The position numbers were made by a program, and so were the translations under genes. The notes under the pieces were generated by a model. It saw only the letters and a program-made list of their open reading frames with translations. It had not been told where the DNA came from and did not search any database. A DNA stretch of 64,000 nt from Lachnospiraceae bacterium (GTDB lineage Bacteria; Bacteroidota; Bacteroidia; Bacteroidales; Muribaculaceae), in NCBI GenBank assembly GCA_023663655.1, contig JAMPGZ010000001.1, positions 264,206 through 328,205 of the forward strand, written 5' to 3'. This document shows positions 37,321 to 47,551 of the stretch, one piece after another (within the stretch, counting starts at the first letter, position 1; every line of letters starts with the position of its first letter).

Positions 37321-38931
37321 ATGAGCAAAATTGATTTGACCCAGTACGGGATTACCGGAACAACTGAGGTAATCTACAACCCCTCTTACGAGGAGCTCTT
37401 CAAAGAAGAAACTCTTCCTTCATTGGAAGGCTTTGAAAAGGGCGTAGTAACTGAACTTGGAGCTGTCAACGTGATGACAGGTGTTTACACCGGACGTTCA
37501 CCCAAGGACAAATTCATCGTACTTGACGACAAGTCTAAGGACACTATCTGGTGGACAACTGAAGAATACAAGAACGACAATAAGCCTGTGACCGAAGCAA
37601 CATGGAAGGCTGTTAAGGAAATCGCCGTTAAGGAGCTTTCCAACAAGAAACTTTATGTTGTTGACCGTTTCTGCGGCGCCAATAAGGACACCCGCATGGC
37701 AGTGCGCTTCATCGTGGAAGTTGCATGGCAGGCTCACTTCGTTACCAATATGTTCATCGCTCCCAGCGAAGAAGAATTGAAGGACTTCAAGCCCGACTTC
37801 GTTGTTTACAACGCTTCTAAGGCTAAAGTTGAAAACTTCAAGGAACTCGGTCTTAACTCTGAAACCGCAGTAGTGTTCAACATCACTTCTCGCGAGCAGG
37901 TTATCATCAACACTTGGTACGGCGGCGAAATGAAGAAGGGTATGTTCTCAATGATGAACTACTTCCTTCCCCTCGAAGGCATCGCTTCGATGCACTGCTC
38001 AGCCAACACTGACAAGAACGGCGAAAACACAGCTATCTTCTTCGGTCTTTCAGGAACAGGTAAGACTACCCTTTCTACCGACCCGAAACGTCTCCTCATC
38101 GGTGACGACGAACACGGTTGGGACGACAACGGTGTCTTCAACTTCGAAGGCGGTTGCTACGCTAAGGTTATCAACCTTGACAAGGAAAGCGAACCCGATA
38201 TCTACAACGCCATCACTCGCGACGCTCTTCTTGAGAACGTGACTGTTGACGCTGAAGGAAAGATCGACTTCAAGGACAAGAGCGTGACTGAAAACACTCG
38301 TGTTTCTTACCCGATCAACCACATCGAAAGCATCGTTCGCCCTGTATCAGCAGGTCCGGCTGCCAAGAATGTGATCTTCCTTTCTGCCGACGCATTCGGT
38401 GTATTGCCTCCCGTATCTATCCTTACTCCGGAGCAGACCAAGTACTACTTCCTTTCAGGATTCACCGCTAAGCTCGCAGGTACTGAACGCGGCATCACTG
38501 AGCCGACTCCTACCTTCTCTGCTTGCTTCGGACAGGCATTCCTTGAACTCCACCCCACTAAATATGCTGAAGAACTCGTTAAGCGTATGGAAAAGAGCGG
38601 AGCAAAGGCTTACTTGGTGAACACCGGATGGAACGGTACCGGCAAGCGTATCTCTATCCGCGACACCCGTGGCATCATCGACGCTATCCTCGACGGCGCC
38701 ATCCTCAACGCTCCTACCAAGAAGCTCCCGATCTTCGATTTTGAAATCCCGACCGAACTTCCGGGCGTAGATCCCAAGATCCTTGATCCTCGCGACACTT
38801 ACGCTAACCCCGAAGAGTGGTGCAAGAAAGCCGACGACCTCGCTTCTCGCTTCATCAACAACTTCAAGAAGTATGAGAACAACGAAGCAGGAAAGGCTCT
38901 CGTTGCTGCAGGTCCTCACTTGGAAAAATAA
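37321..38931 (+). CDS. pckA: phosphoenolpyruvate carboxykinase (ATP)
   Basis: 536 residues. Motifs of the ATP-dependent family: [29 protein letters not shown], the P-loop [25 protein letters not shown], and [10 protein letters not shown]. In gut Bacteroidetes this enzyme mainly runs towards oxaloacetate, fixing CO2 on the route to succinate and propionate. Codon choice differs from the neighbours (frequent CTT, GCT, TCT and AAG), as expected for a very highly expressed gene. It has its own promoter, leader and terminator. Confidence 0.97.
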   Translation: MSKIDLTQYGITGTTEVIYNPSYEELFKEETLPSLEGFEKGVVTELGAVNVMTGVYTGRSPKDKFIVLDDKSKDTIWWTTEEYKNDNKPVTEATWKAVKEIAVKELSNKKLYVVDRFCGANKDTRMAVRFIVEVAWQAHFVTNMFIAPSEEELKDFKPDFVVYNASKAKVENFKELGLNSETAVVFNITSREQVIINTWYGGEMKKGMFSMMNYFLPLEGIASMHCSANTDKNGENTAIFFGLSGTGKTTLSTDPKRLLIGDDEHGWDDNGVFNFEGGCYAKVINLDKESEPDIYNAITRDALLENVTVDAEGKIDFKDKSVTENTRVSYPINHIESIVRPVSAGPAAKNVIFLSADAFGVLPPVSILTPEQTKYYFLSGFTAKLAGTERGITEPTPTFSACFGQAFLELHPTKYAEELVKRMEKSGAKAYLVNTGWNGTGKRISIRDTRGIIDAILDGAILNAPTKKLPIFDFEIPTELPGVDPKILDPRDTYANPEEWCKKADDLASRFINNFKKYENNEAGKALVAAGPHLEK

Positions 38932-38956
38932 TCACCCGATTATAATTCTCATTGAT

Positions 38957-38990
38957 AAGGACGGGCTTGATGCCCGTCCTTATTCATTTC
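38957..38990 (+). terminator. rho-independent terminator of pckA
   Basis: Perfect 10-bp stem AAGGACGGGC / GCCCGTCCTT with a 5-base loop, followed by ATTCATTT. Confidence 0.85.
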
Positions 38991-39035
38991 CACCGACACA
39001 TTTCATTTTGCACACCAATAACCGTAAACTAACCA

Positions 39036-40478
39036 ATGAAAAAAGCTATCATCGCCATTGCCGCAGCCTTCATGGCATTTTCCCTGGCGGCAAAAGTCAT
39101 TCCGGGTCCTCTGATGAGCGACAACATGGTGCTACAGCAGAACACCAACGCCAGCATCTACGGAAAAGCCGATCCCGGCTCAAAAATCACCGTGACACCA
39201 TCATGGAACAATAAAAATTACACCACCTATACTGACCGCACCGGAGAATGGTGCCTGGCTGTGGAAACTCCGGCAGGAAGCCACACCCCCTACTCCATCA
39301 CTATATCCGACGGCGAGCCTGTGACATTCAACAATGTGCTCATAGGAGAAGTGTGGCTCGCATCGGGACAGTCCAATATGGAGATGCCATTGAAGGGCTT
39401 CCCCGGATGTTGCACCGAAGGCGGCTATGACGAAATCGCGTCGTCACGCACATACTCTGACAAAGTGAGATTCATAACCGTGCCACGCACTCAAAGCTAC
39501 GAACTTGTCGACACAATCAACGCCTCGTGGACTGTGCCGTCGCCTGAAACTTCGCCGAAATACAGCGCCATCGCCTGGCACTTTGCCACACGCCTTGCCA
39601 ATGTGCTCGATGTTCCCGTGGGCATAGTCAGCGCCGCCTACGGCGGGGCGAAAGTCGAGAGCTGGATGCCCCGAGATCTTTTGATAAAGTATCCCGATGT
39701 ATCGCTTGATCCAAAAGATATTGAAGCTACAGTGCCCTATCATCGCCCCATGCTGATGTACAACGCCATGTTCAATCCCATTAAAAACTACACCTATAAG
39801 GGGATTATATGGTATCAAGGCTGCTCCAACGTGGCGACCTACGACACCTACGCCGAGCATCTTGCCGCGATGGTGAAACATTGGCGCGATAAGATATGGC
39901 TTGGCGACATCCCGTTCTACGCTGTCGAGATAGCCCCCTACCAATATGGCGATCCCGGTGAAAAAGGGAGATCGCCATTTCTGCGCGAAGCCCAGTGGGA
40001 GGCAATCAAACTGATACCTAACAGCGACATGATATCGACCAACGACCTCGTGAAGCCCTACGAACGATACAACATCCATCCGGGCGACAAAACCGCAGCC
40101 GGCAACCGGCTCGCCGATCTCGCGCTCAACAAGACATACGGCAAAAAGCAGTTTCTCGCCGGGAGCCCGAAATACAAATCCCATCGCTTCATTGACGGAG
40201 CGGCATGGGTGGCTATCGATTCACCCAACGATGGAATATGCCGCAACTATGACATCAAGGGGTTTGAACTCGCCGGACCTGACAAAGTGTTTCATCCCGC
40301 CGACTCGGTATGGCTCCATTGGCAGACCAACGAGATGGTGGTATCAAGCAAAAAAGTCCCTCAGCCGATAGCTGTGCGCTACGGTTTCCGCGACTTCCTC
40401 CCCGGCACCCTATACGGCGGAAACTATCTCCCGCTGATTCCGTTCCGCTCCGATGACTGGGACACCCCCACCGATTGA
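39036..40478 (+). CDS. sialate O-acetylesterase-like SGNH esterase, secreted
   Basis: 480 residues, signal peptide about 1-19. An N-terminal beta domain (about 22-100: GPLMSDNMVLQQNTNASIYGKADPGSKITV) is followed by the SGNH hydrolase domain with nucleophile motif ASGQSNMEMPL (Ser about 112), IVSAAYGGAKVESWMP, GIIWYQGCSN and the C-terminal His in YNIHPGDK. The family removes O-acetyl groups from sialic acids or plant polysaccharides, which helps glycosidases act on mucin. Substrate not determined by sequence. Confidence 0.88.
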   Translation: MKKAIIAIAAAFMAFSLAAKVIPGPLMSDNMVLQQNTNASIYGKADPGSKITVTPSWNNKNYTTYTDRTGEWCLAVETPAGSHTPYSITISDGEPVTFNNVLIGEVWLASGQSNMEMPLKGFPGCCTEGGYDEIASSRTYSDKVRFITVPRTQSYELVDTINASWTVPSPETSPKYSAIAWHFATRLANVLDVPVGIVSAAYGGAKVESWMPRDLLIKYPDVSLDPKDIEATVPYHRPMLMYNAMFNPIKNYTYKGIIWYQGCSNVATYDTYAEHLAAMVKHWRDKIWLGDIPFYAVEIAPYQYGDPGEKGRSPFLREAQWEAIKLIPNSDMISTNDLVKPYERYNIHPGDKTAAGNRLADLALNKTYGKKQFLAGSPKYKSHRFIDGAAWVAIDSPNDGICRNYDIKGFELAGPDKVFHPADSVWLHWQTNEMVVSSKKVPQPIAVRYGFRDFLPGTLYGGNYLPLIPFRSDDWDTPTD

Positions 40479-40513
40479 AAAACAACCCGCATCTCTTCTT
40501 CTCTCAAAAACAG

Positions 40514-40546
40514 GGCGTGGCCGTGCCATCTCGGCACAGCCACGCC
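40514..40546. terminator. terminator between convergent esterase and fimbrial operon
   Basis: A 14-bp stem (GGCGTGGCCGTGCC with GGCACAGCCACGCC, one mismatch, 5-base loop). On the minus strand CTGTTTTTG follows, so it fits best as the end of the fimbrial operon. Confidence 0.75.
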
Positions 40547-40589
40547 ACACTATCCCATTTATTTTCTCATTTTTTATCTATCCATTTTA

Positions 40590-42758
40590 TCAACTGCTTC
40601 TGACTGCACGAACTTTATTAGTCACGTCCATTCTATGGTCGGTGCCTGACGCACCACCCGGAATAATATAAGTTTTCGCTGTTTTTGCCTGGTCGGCAGT
40701 GGAAGTCCAATAAGTACCCGACGCACCTTCAAAAATCGCGGGAGTACACTGACCGGATGCCGGGAGATACCATACTAGATTCTCTTCGGGAAGATTCGGA
40801 GTGTAGGAAATCACTGTAGCCGTTGAACCAGCACTCGTGTCAGTAACAGTTCTTTTTGTGACATTCCATTTATTACACCGTCGGGCAACCGACAATGCTG
40901 CATAGGAAGTGGGAATACCCTTACCCTCGACCTCAACATTTGACGTCCATCCATAGCCATTCACCGTCTCTTCAATTCCCAATACTTCAGAGACTCCATT
41001 ATGATTGATAAGTGCAACCGTATTGGAACGTCCATCAGTGTCATTCGTAATGCCATTAATATCATCCAGCGTTGAGTAATCAATCGTAAATGAATTAACC
41101 ATGTATTGACCAGTCAATCGCGTACCTCCGCTATAAGCAGAAATCGGAGGGTTATATGTAGAAGTGCCCTCAACGAGACCAGCCGAATTAAGAATGTTAT
41201 AGACGGTAGCCCCTCGACCACGAGAAGATAGCCAGGTAAAAATATTCCAGCTAATATTCTGGTTCGGTCGAGTGTATGTCACCTTTCGTGTCCACGCAAA
41301 TCCCCAGACATCACTGTCGGACGTATCGAAATGCTCGCCACCGACAGAACCATCCCAATACGGTGCATACTGCTTCACGTCAGTATTGACGGTTTCCTTA
41401 TCATTATAAGTGACGATGACAGGAACCTCCCGTTCAGAATCCGAAACATTTTCAGGAACATATACATACAATTCCTGTGGTTGTGTCCCGGTAAAAGTCA
41501 CGGTCGATGAACCAAGCACGGTTTCTTGATTTCCATTATTGGCATCTATTATCTTATCAATCCAATACCCTTGGCGCAACAACTCATACTGACCATTCTC
41601 CCCATCTTCATTAACGGCAATATCAAAATCCGATTTCTTGACAAACTTCGCCTCCGGAATGCCGCATGAAATAGTCCATCTGTCATTTTCGCCGATATAT
41701 TTCGGTGTCACTTTAACCATGAATTTATCGTAATGGGCATCAATATAACCGTTGGTAAGCGTTTCAGCCGCAGGAGCAATATCAAATGTATATTCGGGAG
41801 AGATTGTTATCGTATAGGAGTAGGATTTACCCTGTTCCCACACGCCACTCAGATCGGCAGTATAGGTCTTTTCACCGGTCATGGCGCTATTGAAATTCAC
41901 TTTAATCCCCACGCCGTCAAGATTCTGCGGAAGCATCATCAGCATACGATCGCCGGTTCCGTAATCCTGACCGTTGCCATATTGCAGTCCCAAGGGCAAT
42001 GTCATCTCCGTCGTACCGTCGTTCAATGTCCATGCGGAGCCGTTCCACTCCGCAGAGTTTCTGACTCCGGTCAAAGCCACCGACATCAGCGTACCTTGGG
42101 CAAGCTCGCCCTCAGCAGGCGACATGAATTTTACCTGACTCAGAAGATGCTTAAACTCCAATCCGACAACCTGATTGAAATCTCCCTTTACTCCTGTCAC
42201 CGAGGCAATCATCAGGTCAGGTTGGCTACTCACTTCCGACGGAACGGTGAAATCAACAGTCGGCTGCACTCCGTCGGTGGCGTTGAATGTCGCACCTTGA
42301 GCGCCATACGGAAAGTAAGCGTAGAAGTCCAGCGTGTAATCCGCACCGGGCCAATAACGCAGCGGAGTATATTCGTATGCCGAGCCGGTGTTGCTGACTT
42401 CGACATTGTTCATATAGCTCCATGCGCGGGTGGCATCCTTGGCTATGCAATATGCTGCAAAGGATTCTCCGGTAGCTATCTCTGCCGCCGGAGTTCCACG
42501 TCCTACAGGCATTCCACAGTCCCATCCCGCATTTTCATGCAGATTGAGATACAGCGTGTCGGCATCCTCCTCATTCACAAGCGGAATCACTGCCTTTGCC
42601 GTAAAATCAAAGGCTTGTGCCGACCGTGACGCGGGAGCCATGTTGCGGAACCGTATAGCATCGGATCTTTCACTACCGCCGGGCACATCCCTTTCTGTAG
42701 AACAGGAAGCGGCAACGGCGGCAAGCAGTATTATTGATGTCAGATTTCTATTCTTCAT
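40590..42758 (-). CDS. large fimbrillin-family lipoprotein with a C-terminal added domain
   Basis: 722 residues from the ATG at 42758 (MKNRNLTSIILLAAVAASC). Lipobox Cys about 19. The N-terminal half (about 30-330) is Mfa-like fimbrillin: TPLRYWPGADYTLDFYAYFPYG, LEFKHLLSQVKF. The last 200 residues carry LVWYLPASGQ and GTYWTST, typical of the C-terminal DUF1566/FISUMP-like domain on tip or accessory pilins. It is the last gene of the fimbrial operon; probably a tip or surface adhesin, exported as a lipoprotein and then assembled after proteolysis. Confidence 0.85.
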   Translation of the reverse strand: MKNRNLTSIILLAAVAASCSTERDVPGGSERSDAIRFRNMAPASRSAQAFDFTAKAVIPLVNEEDADTLYLNLHENAGWDCGMPVGRGTPAAEIATGESFAAYCIAKDATRAWSYMNNVEVSNTGSAYEYTPLRYWPGADYTLDFYAYFPYGAQGATFNATDGVQPTVDFTVPSEVSSQPDLMIASVTGVKGDFNQVVGLEFKHLLSQVKFMSPAEGELAQGTLMSVALTGVRNSAEWNGSAWTLNDGTTEMTLPLGLQYGNGQDYGTGDRMLMMLPQNLDGVGIKVNFNSAMTGEKTYTADLSGVWEQGKSYSYTITISPEYTFDIAPAAETLTNGYIDAHYDKFMVKVTPKYIGENDRWTISCGIPEAKFVKKSDFDIAVNEDGENGQYELLRQGYWIDKIIDANNGNQETVLGSSTVTFTGTQPQELYVYVPENVSDSEREVPVIVTYNDKETVNTDVKQYAPYWDGSVGGEHFDTSDSDVWGFAWTRKVTYTRPNQNISWNIFTWLSSRGRGATVYNILNSAGLVEGTSTYNPPISAYSGGTRLTGQYMVNSFTIDYSTLDDINGITNDTDGRSNTVALINHNGVSEVLGIEETVNGYGWTSNVEVEGKGIPTSYAALSVARRCNKWNVTKRTVTDTSAGSTATVISYTPNLPEENLVWYLPASGQCTPAIFEGASGTYWTSTADQAKTAKTYIIPGGASGTDHRMDVTNKVRAVRSS

Positions 42759-42882
42759 CTTCTTTTGTTTTTCTATCTTGGTGAGTATGGGGGGTATCAA
42801 TCCCCCATACCCTGTTTTAATAATCAGCGGGAGTCTATTTCGTAACTAACCTGTCCCACACGCTGATTATATTATTGGCGGC

Positions 42883-43965
42883 TTATTCTGTTACTTCCGG
42901 CTTCTGCGGAACACCGGTGTTTTTATCTTCAAAAGCTCCCCAGTCTTCAACTGCGGTAACATTGAATTCAATCGGCAGAAGCTCTTCATCAGCGATGTTG
43001 CTTTCATTAAGAGCAGCAACGAAATTATAGGAGAATCCTTCGCTCATTGTCATAGCAGGAATGGTCACTGTCTTGTCGTAGCTGTTAAGCAAAACGAATT
43101 TTCCCTGCTCTCCGGCTGCTTCCGACCATGAATATACACCAAGAGTGAATGTCACAGTGTATTCACGTTCTGTAACCTCGGAAGGAACGAGATAGAAAGA
43201 ATTGGACGGAGCCACAGCAAATCCTTCTGTCATGTTGTCGGCATCATTTTTGAAAATCTGAGCACCTGCTGATGTCATCGTGAAAGATTGCGCATAAGTA
43301 TCAGTGCCGAGAACCCATTTACGCACATCGTCAGCATCAGCACCAACCATGTTGATAGATGCAGACGCCGCTGCATCGGTGATTTTGAGATCTTCAATTT
43401 TCAAACCGATACTGGAAGATTTGCACTGGTTTTGGAATGTAAACATCACACGGCTGAGCAGATGCTTGAATTCCAAATCAACAGGGGCTTGATTAGCAGC
43501 AACAGTCGGAAGATATGTAAATGCATAAATCAAGTCCTGCTGACCTGCAGCACTCTTTGCATCAAAATCTATGGCAACACCGCCCTGAGGATTTTCACGA
43601 GGCTTTTCAAGGCTCTGCGTTACAGTGAAATTGCCATCAGCCGGAGCTATTGCAGAGAAACGATAGTTATTTCCTTTAATCCAATAACGCAGAGGCGAGT
43701 ATGTCCATGCATTATTCACTTTACTCACTTCCTGAGCGGTGAACACCTGAGCCAGATCAGTTCCGTCAGTCCATGTAGAACCCCATACCTTAAACTTGTC
43801 AAGGTTGTCAAGTTTAAGATCGGCACGCGAGCTTACACCGTTGTTTACAAACGCAGAGAATCCCATGGCATTACCTTCATTTGAAGGCTCAAGAATTGTC
43901 TCGTCATTAGAGCAACTTGAGGCAATGGCTAAGAAACCCATTGCAAGAAAAGATATTTTTTTCAT
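42883..43965 (-). CDS. fimbrillin family protein (Mfa/FimA-like)
   Basis: 360 residues with lipobox IASSC (Cys about 18). The body shares TPLRYW / YSPLRYWIKGNNYRFSAIAPADG and LEFKHLLSRVMFTFQN with the larger fimbrillin, the hallmark of the Mfa_like family. The size and single domain fit a shaft or anchor subunit. Spacing to the upstream DUF5119 gene is 71 bases; to the downstream fimbrillin 124 bases. Confidence 0.88.
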   Translation of the reverse strand: MKKISFLAMGFLAIASSCSNDETILEPSNEGNAMGFSAFVNNGVSSRADLKLDNLDKFKVWGSTWTDGTDLAQVFTAQEVSKVNNAWTYSPLRYWIKGNNYRFSAIAPADGNFTVTQSLEKPRENPQGGVAIDFDAKSAAGQQDLIYAFTYLPTVAANQAPVDLEFKHLLSRVMFTFQNQCKSSSIGLKIEDLKITDAAASASINMVGADADDVRKWVLGTDTYAQSFTMTSAGAQIFKNDADNMTEGFAVAPSNSFYLVPSEVTEREYTVTFTLGVYSWSEAAGEQGKFVLLNSYDKTVTIPAMTMSEGFSYNFVAALNESNIADEELLPIEFNVTAVEDWGAFEDKNTGVPQKPEVTE

Positions 43966-44036
43966 CTTTTAGTTATTAAATGGTTAATATGTAATTAATA
44001 AGGCATCTCATCAGATGATATCAAAGCCAATATATG

Positions 44037-45074
44037 TCAATTGAAATTGAGGGGAATATCCACAAAATCACCCCAACCCTCGATATCAATGTCGAAAGAA
44101 CCGGAATCCTCCTTACCCACATCATCGGGAATATCGATTCCGCCCACCTCGATGATTCCGCCCAATGGCTGAGTGGCAAGTTGCTCCGTGACATCAAAAT
44201 TAAATGTCAGGATTTTACCGTTGCGCAGACGCACCTCAAGGTTAAGCGAATGCGAGCCTCCGGCACGTGAATAGTTGGGATTCGGGTAATCGGGAATACC
44301 GAAGCTACCGACCACCGCTTGCAGACCGTAAGTTTTGAGGTCGGCATCAAAAAGAATCGTGGCTTCCTCCTTTGACGTGCAGCCGGTGGACAGACTTACT
44401 GAACGAGCCATTCCGGAAAGGGCTCCGCGGGCAAGCCCCACATACTGTATGCCATTGACAAAGTTAAACCTTATAAGGTACTTGAATGACAGCGGTTTCA
44501 TGATAGCATGCAAAGGCAATGCCGTCATTGAGGGCTTGATATCTATGCCGGTGATGAACGAACCAAACAGCGGGTCGGGCGCGGCAACCGTAAACATATC
44601 CGACTGCTCATCTTCATGGAAAGGGTTTCCCAAATAAGAAGCGCGTGACACAGTGCGGGTGGTTGCCGATATGTCATCGAAGGAATCTTCGTCATTGAAC
44701 ACTATACGCTCGGTGTCATTGTTATAAAGCACCATGCGGTTGTAATACTTGGCAAGCGCTACGACACCTCCATCGGAAGCTATATTGAAGCGGCGGTAGG
44801 GAGTGCCGTGGTCGTAGGCGAGCACACGCAGACCGCTTGGGCGAAGCGGCACCAGACTTTCATAGGTAGCATCTGTAATGTTCCCGGGCCAGTCAGTGCT
44901 CCAGTCGGTTCCCCCGGCTTCGGTATATTGCCATCGCAGGTCATATTCAACTGAGAGATCAAGGTCATAAGCGGGAGCATGCTCGGCATGATCCATACAC
45001 AAGGGCGAGTATTCGCACGAGGTCAGCACGGCAGAAGCCACCGCAACGAGTGAAAAAAAGAACAACGGTTTCAT
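44037..45074 (-). CDS. DUF5119 lipoprotein of the fimbrial operon
   Basis: 345 residues; lipobox VLTSC (Cys about 20), then CMDHAEHAPAYDLDLSVEYDLRWQY, a start typical of the DUF5119 family seen beside fimbrillin genes in Bacteroides. The middle is beta-rich (FVNGIQYVGLARGALSGMARSVSLSTG) and resembles the outer part of pilin-like folds. Start codon and DUF3575 stop share one base. Probably an anchor or accessory pilin; function inferred from context. Confidence 0.85.
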   Translation of the reverse strand: MKPLFFFSLVAVASAVLTSCEYSPLCMDHAEHAPAYDLDLSVEYDLRWQYTEAGGTDWSTDWPGNITDATYESLVPLRPSGLRVLAYDHGTPYRRFNIASDGGVVALAKYYNRMVLYNNDTERIVFNDEDSFDDISATTRTVSRASYLGNPFHEDEQSDMFTVAAPDPLFGSFITGIDIKPSMTALPLHAIMKPLSFKYLIRFNFVNGIQYVGLARGALSGMARSVSLSTGCTSKEEATILFDADLKTYGLQAVVGSFGIPDYPNPNYSRAGGSHSLNLEVRLRNGKILTFNFDVTEQLATQPLGGIIEVGGIDIPDDVGKEDSGSFDIDIEGWGDFVDIPLNFN

Positions 45075-46393
45075 TATTTATTTCCTCCTTTCTTGGAGTT
45101 AAAGAAGTCATTACCTATAAGCCATATCAGGTCAACGCCCAGCCGGGTAGGTCCGAAATAGTTGCGTCGGTTGGTGCCAGTCCAAACCCTATGCCCGTCC
45201 ATGATGTCATATTTCTGATAATGTCCGCCGAGATAACCCAACCCGACATTAAAGTCGATGGACAGACGCTTGGCGATAGGCAGACGGAATCCATACTCTA
45301 CACTCACGCCCCAGTTGGGATTCTTTTCATTAGCCATAACACCTTTGTTGCCCGGAGAGAAATCATAGGTGACTACGGTACCAAAAATTCCAAGATAATG
45401 TCCGCGGTTCACATCCTGAGGGTTAAGCCAATAACGGGCTCCGAGTTCGCCGCCGTAAAGCTGCCAGCGATGACGCGGAGCATCTCCACCGAACCGCCAC
45501 CACGAATTGGCATAGAAAGCACGCACACTCACCCTTCTGCCGAAATAGAACTCAGCACCGATATTAGGAATCAATGCCACGTCATAAAGCATATTCGTGC
45601 TCAACGACATCCTGAATGGCGATCCTACCGGTAGCACAGGCTCCTCTACAGGAACTGGATTTACGGTATCGGGCACCACCACGGCAATCTCCTCGACCGG
45701 CTCCACAACCGAATCGGCAGGCGCAGTTTCCTCATCGGGATTGTCATAGACAGATATCAACTCGGAATTGGGGGTTACCCTCGGTGGTGAATATACTGTC
45801 ACAAGAGCCACTCGAAGATCCGGGAAATAAGTCCTGTTAAGCATATTCCAGACTGCGCCTCCGTCTAAAGAGCGTATACGCTCTACATCCGCCTCGGGCA
45901 GCGAGCCGTCGGGACGTATGCAGGAGAGCAGCTCCAGAATCCGGTCACGCGACTGAATCGATGATGCTTCAATCACCGAGCGCAGACCAAGCCAGTTCAC
46001 CCCTCCGTTACGGAGCGTGAACTTCACGGAATCAATACCGGATCTACCTTCAATTGCGGCACGTGCTGCCTCAGAGCGTTGTTTGGCAAGCTGCATGTTA
46101 CGACGGAAACCTCCTTCAGGCGATGCAAGACCAATTATATCGACCGAAAAGTCATAGCCAAGACTGTCACACCGGTTTATGCCTTCGACTATCGAATCAA
46201 TAGCAACCCGGTTATTGAACAGAGACGGGTTTATTACTGACGAGCCGACCGGAAAATGAAAGACAGCGGATATTGAATCACACTTCAGAGCATGATTCCC
46301 TCTAATATCATTATCATTCGTTGTCGGCACGGCGGCTCCGGCATATAGGTTTAGTGCCACCAATACAGGGAATAGTATGTGTCGTGAATTCAT
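45074..46393 (-). CDS. DUF3575 outer-membrane protein with OmpA-like half
   Basis: 439 residues from the ATG at 46393; the earlier start would be a TTG. Signal peptide about 1-20. Residues about 40-190 resemble an OmpA-like module (SSVINPSLFNNRVAIDSIVEGINRC, IGLASPEGGFRRNMQLAKQRSEAARAAIEG). A Pro/Val/Glu-rich linker (about 215-260) leads to a DUF3575 beta-barrel (SLSTNMLYDVALIPNIGAEFYFG ... GRRVSVRAFYANSWWRFGG). First gene of the fimbrial operon; likely outer-membrane anchor. The linker and barrel arrangement is usual for this family. Confidence 0.87.
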   Translation of the reverse strand: MNSRHILFPVLVALNLYAGAAVPTTNDNDIRGNHALKCDSISAVFHFPVGSSVINPSLFNNRVAIDSIVEGINRCDSLGYDFSVDIIGLASPEGGFRRNMQLAKQRSEAARAAIEGRSGIDSVKFTLRNGGVNWLGLRSVIEASSIQSRDRILELLSCIRPDGSLPEADVERIRSLDGGAVWNMLNRTYFPDLRVALVTVYSPPRVTPNSELISVYDNPDEETAPADSVVEPVEEIAVVVPDTVNPVPVEEPVLPVGSPFRMSLSTNMLYDVALIPNIGAEFYFGRRVSVRAFYANSWWRFGGDAPRHRWQLYGGELGARYWLNPQDVNRGHYLGIFGTVVTYDFSPGNKGVMANEKNPNWGVSVEYGFRLPIAKRLSIDFNVGLGYLGGHYQKYDIMDGHRVWTGTNRRNYFGPTRLGVDLIWLIGNDFFNSKKGGNK

Positions 46394-46500
46394 GTGTGCG
46401 ATTAACAATTAGTTTTTTATTCTGCAAGAAATATTTATTTACCAAATAATAATCGGTGAATGAACTAAGCATTCTCGTAACAATCCTCAATCATCCGCAG

Positions 46501-46538
46501 CAAAGGTATAGCAAAATTACAACAAAATACCCCCCCCC
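46501..46538 (-). promoter_or_regulatory. fimbrial operon promoter with a G9/C9 homopolymer
   Basis: Minus strand: nine G (46538-46530), 21 bases, then TACCTTTG (46508-46501), an exact TAnnTTTG element about 108 bases before the ATG at 46393. The tract takes the place where the -33 TTG normally sits; no other well-spaced TTG is present. Confidence 0.6.
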
Positions 46539-46539
46539 G

Positions 46540-46909
46540 TTAAAAAATGTTAATCACACATTTTTTTCAATTTTGCCGCTTTTTTTAATATATAAACACC
46601 TTATGGCATTGCTTCCCCGCAAGCCACTCTTACGTGGGATTAAATGGTGCTGCAGAATCTCCCAAAAGTAAGGACGCACAGCTCGTGCACCAAAATACCG
46701 GATCTGATATTCAACTCGTTATGACGGACGCTCGAACCGAGCATCCCTACAATTACGGATAAAACTCCATTCTTCAACACCCTCTCCAAGGGTTAAAATT
46801 AAGAAAAAACAGTGCATTTATTTGGAAAATACAGCCAAATTATATAAATTCGCTGTGCACTTAATTAAATTCCTGATATAAAATACTAAAACTACGCACA
46901 GGAAAAAAG
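46540..46909. other. gene-free stretch with a dispersed repeat and hairpin
   Basis: About 46677-46755 contain AGCTCGTGC, AATACCGGATCTGATATT (shared with 9063-9106, inverted there) and a hairpin GGACGCTCG-AAC-CGAGCATCC. The rest is AT-rich; I see no supported gene. Confidence 0.5.
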
Positions 46910-46950
46910 AGAGGGGGCTAATCGGTGACGACCCACCCCCTCTTTATTTT
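46910..46950. terminator. bidirectional terminator left of the lipoprotein cluster
   Basis: AGAGGGGG (46910-46917) pairs with CCCCCTCT (46936-46943); T tracts follow on both strands (TTATTTTTT on plus, CTCTTTTTTCC on minus). It would end leftward transcription from the lipoprotein genes. Confidence 0.7.
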
Positions 46951-47119
46951 TTGCCCATATCCCGCCCATCATCACAGGCATCGTTCCGCGAATTCACAAA
47001 TGCACCTGAAAGGCACATGCCAATGACATTGAATATTTCACATATTACCGGCAAAATATAGCCTTGCCGCTTGCACGACAAAATTCTCAACTCTCCATTC
47101 TCCATTCTCAATTCTCGAC

Positions 47120-47515
47120 TCAAGGATACGTCACCACCCAACCCCACTTCTCCAAACTGTCAACCGTCGCATACTTAATCGCAAGGATATCTTCTTTTAC
47201 TGAAGAATTTCCGCCATTTTTGTAAAATACGAATCTGAAAGAATCGCATTCCTCAATCAAGCGTTTTCTATCCTTGTAACTTCGGCATTCCGCAACAGCA
47301 TTAGGTGGAACTTCCGTTGTACACAATTTGGCGTAGGCGTAATCATACGTTAAACTACTGACATAAACATATAAGAAATCCACCATTATAGTGTCATTCG
47401 ATTGATTTGATATGTCGCAATTATGATTATACCAATCACCTTCTTTTTCTCCACACCAATTTATATTGAGCAGAATAAATCCTATTGACAGGAATTTCGC
47501 AATTAAATTCGTCAT
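47120..47515 (-). CDS. small lipoprotein, family A, copy 1
   Basis: 131 residues. Signal with probable lipobox (LNINWC). The mature part has CDISNQSNDTIMVDFLYVYV and ends EDILAIKYATVDSLEKWGWVVTYP. The same two segments occur in the genes at 47552 and 49574, so these are paralogs. Acidic residues after the Cys (GEKEGD) would fit a Bacteroidetes surface-export signal. I do not know the function; small beta-rich surface lipoproteins in tandem could be immunity-like or host-interaction proteins, but nothing proves it. Confidence 0.75.
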   Translation of the reverse strand: MTNLIAKFLSIGFILLNINWCGEKEGDWYNHNCDISNQSNDTIMVDFLYVYVSSLTYDYAYAKLCTTEVPPNAVAECRSYKDRKRLIEECDSFRFVFYKNGGNSSVKEDILAIKYATVDSLEKWGWVVTYP

Positions 47516-47551
47516 AGTCGTAAAACTGAAATTAGATATTAAATGTCTATG

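Noticed and set aside
46394..46560. Invertible promoter upstream of the fimbrial operon
   Set aside because: No inverted repeat pair of useful length brackets the promoter, and no invertase gene is nearby.
46456..46671. 71-residue frame in the fimbrial promoter region
   Set aside because: It runs through the promoter and the C9 tract and shows no coding features.
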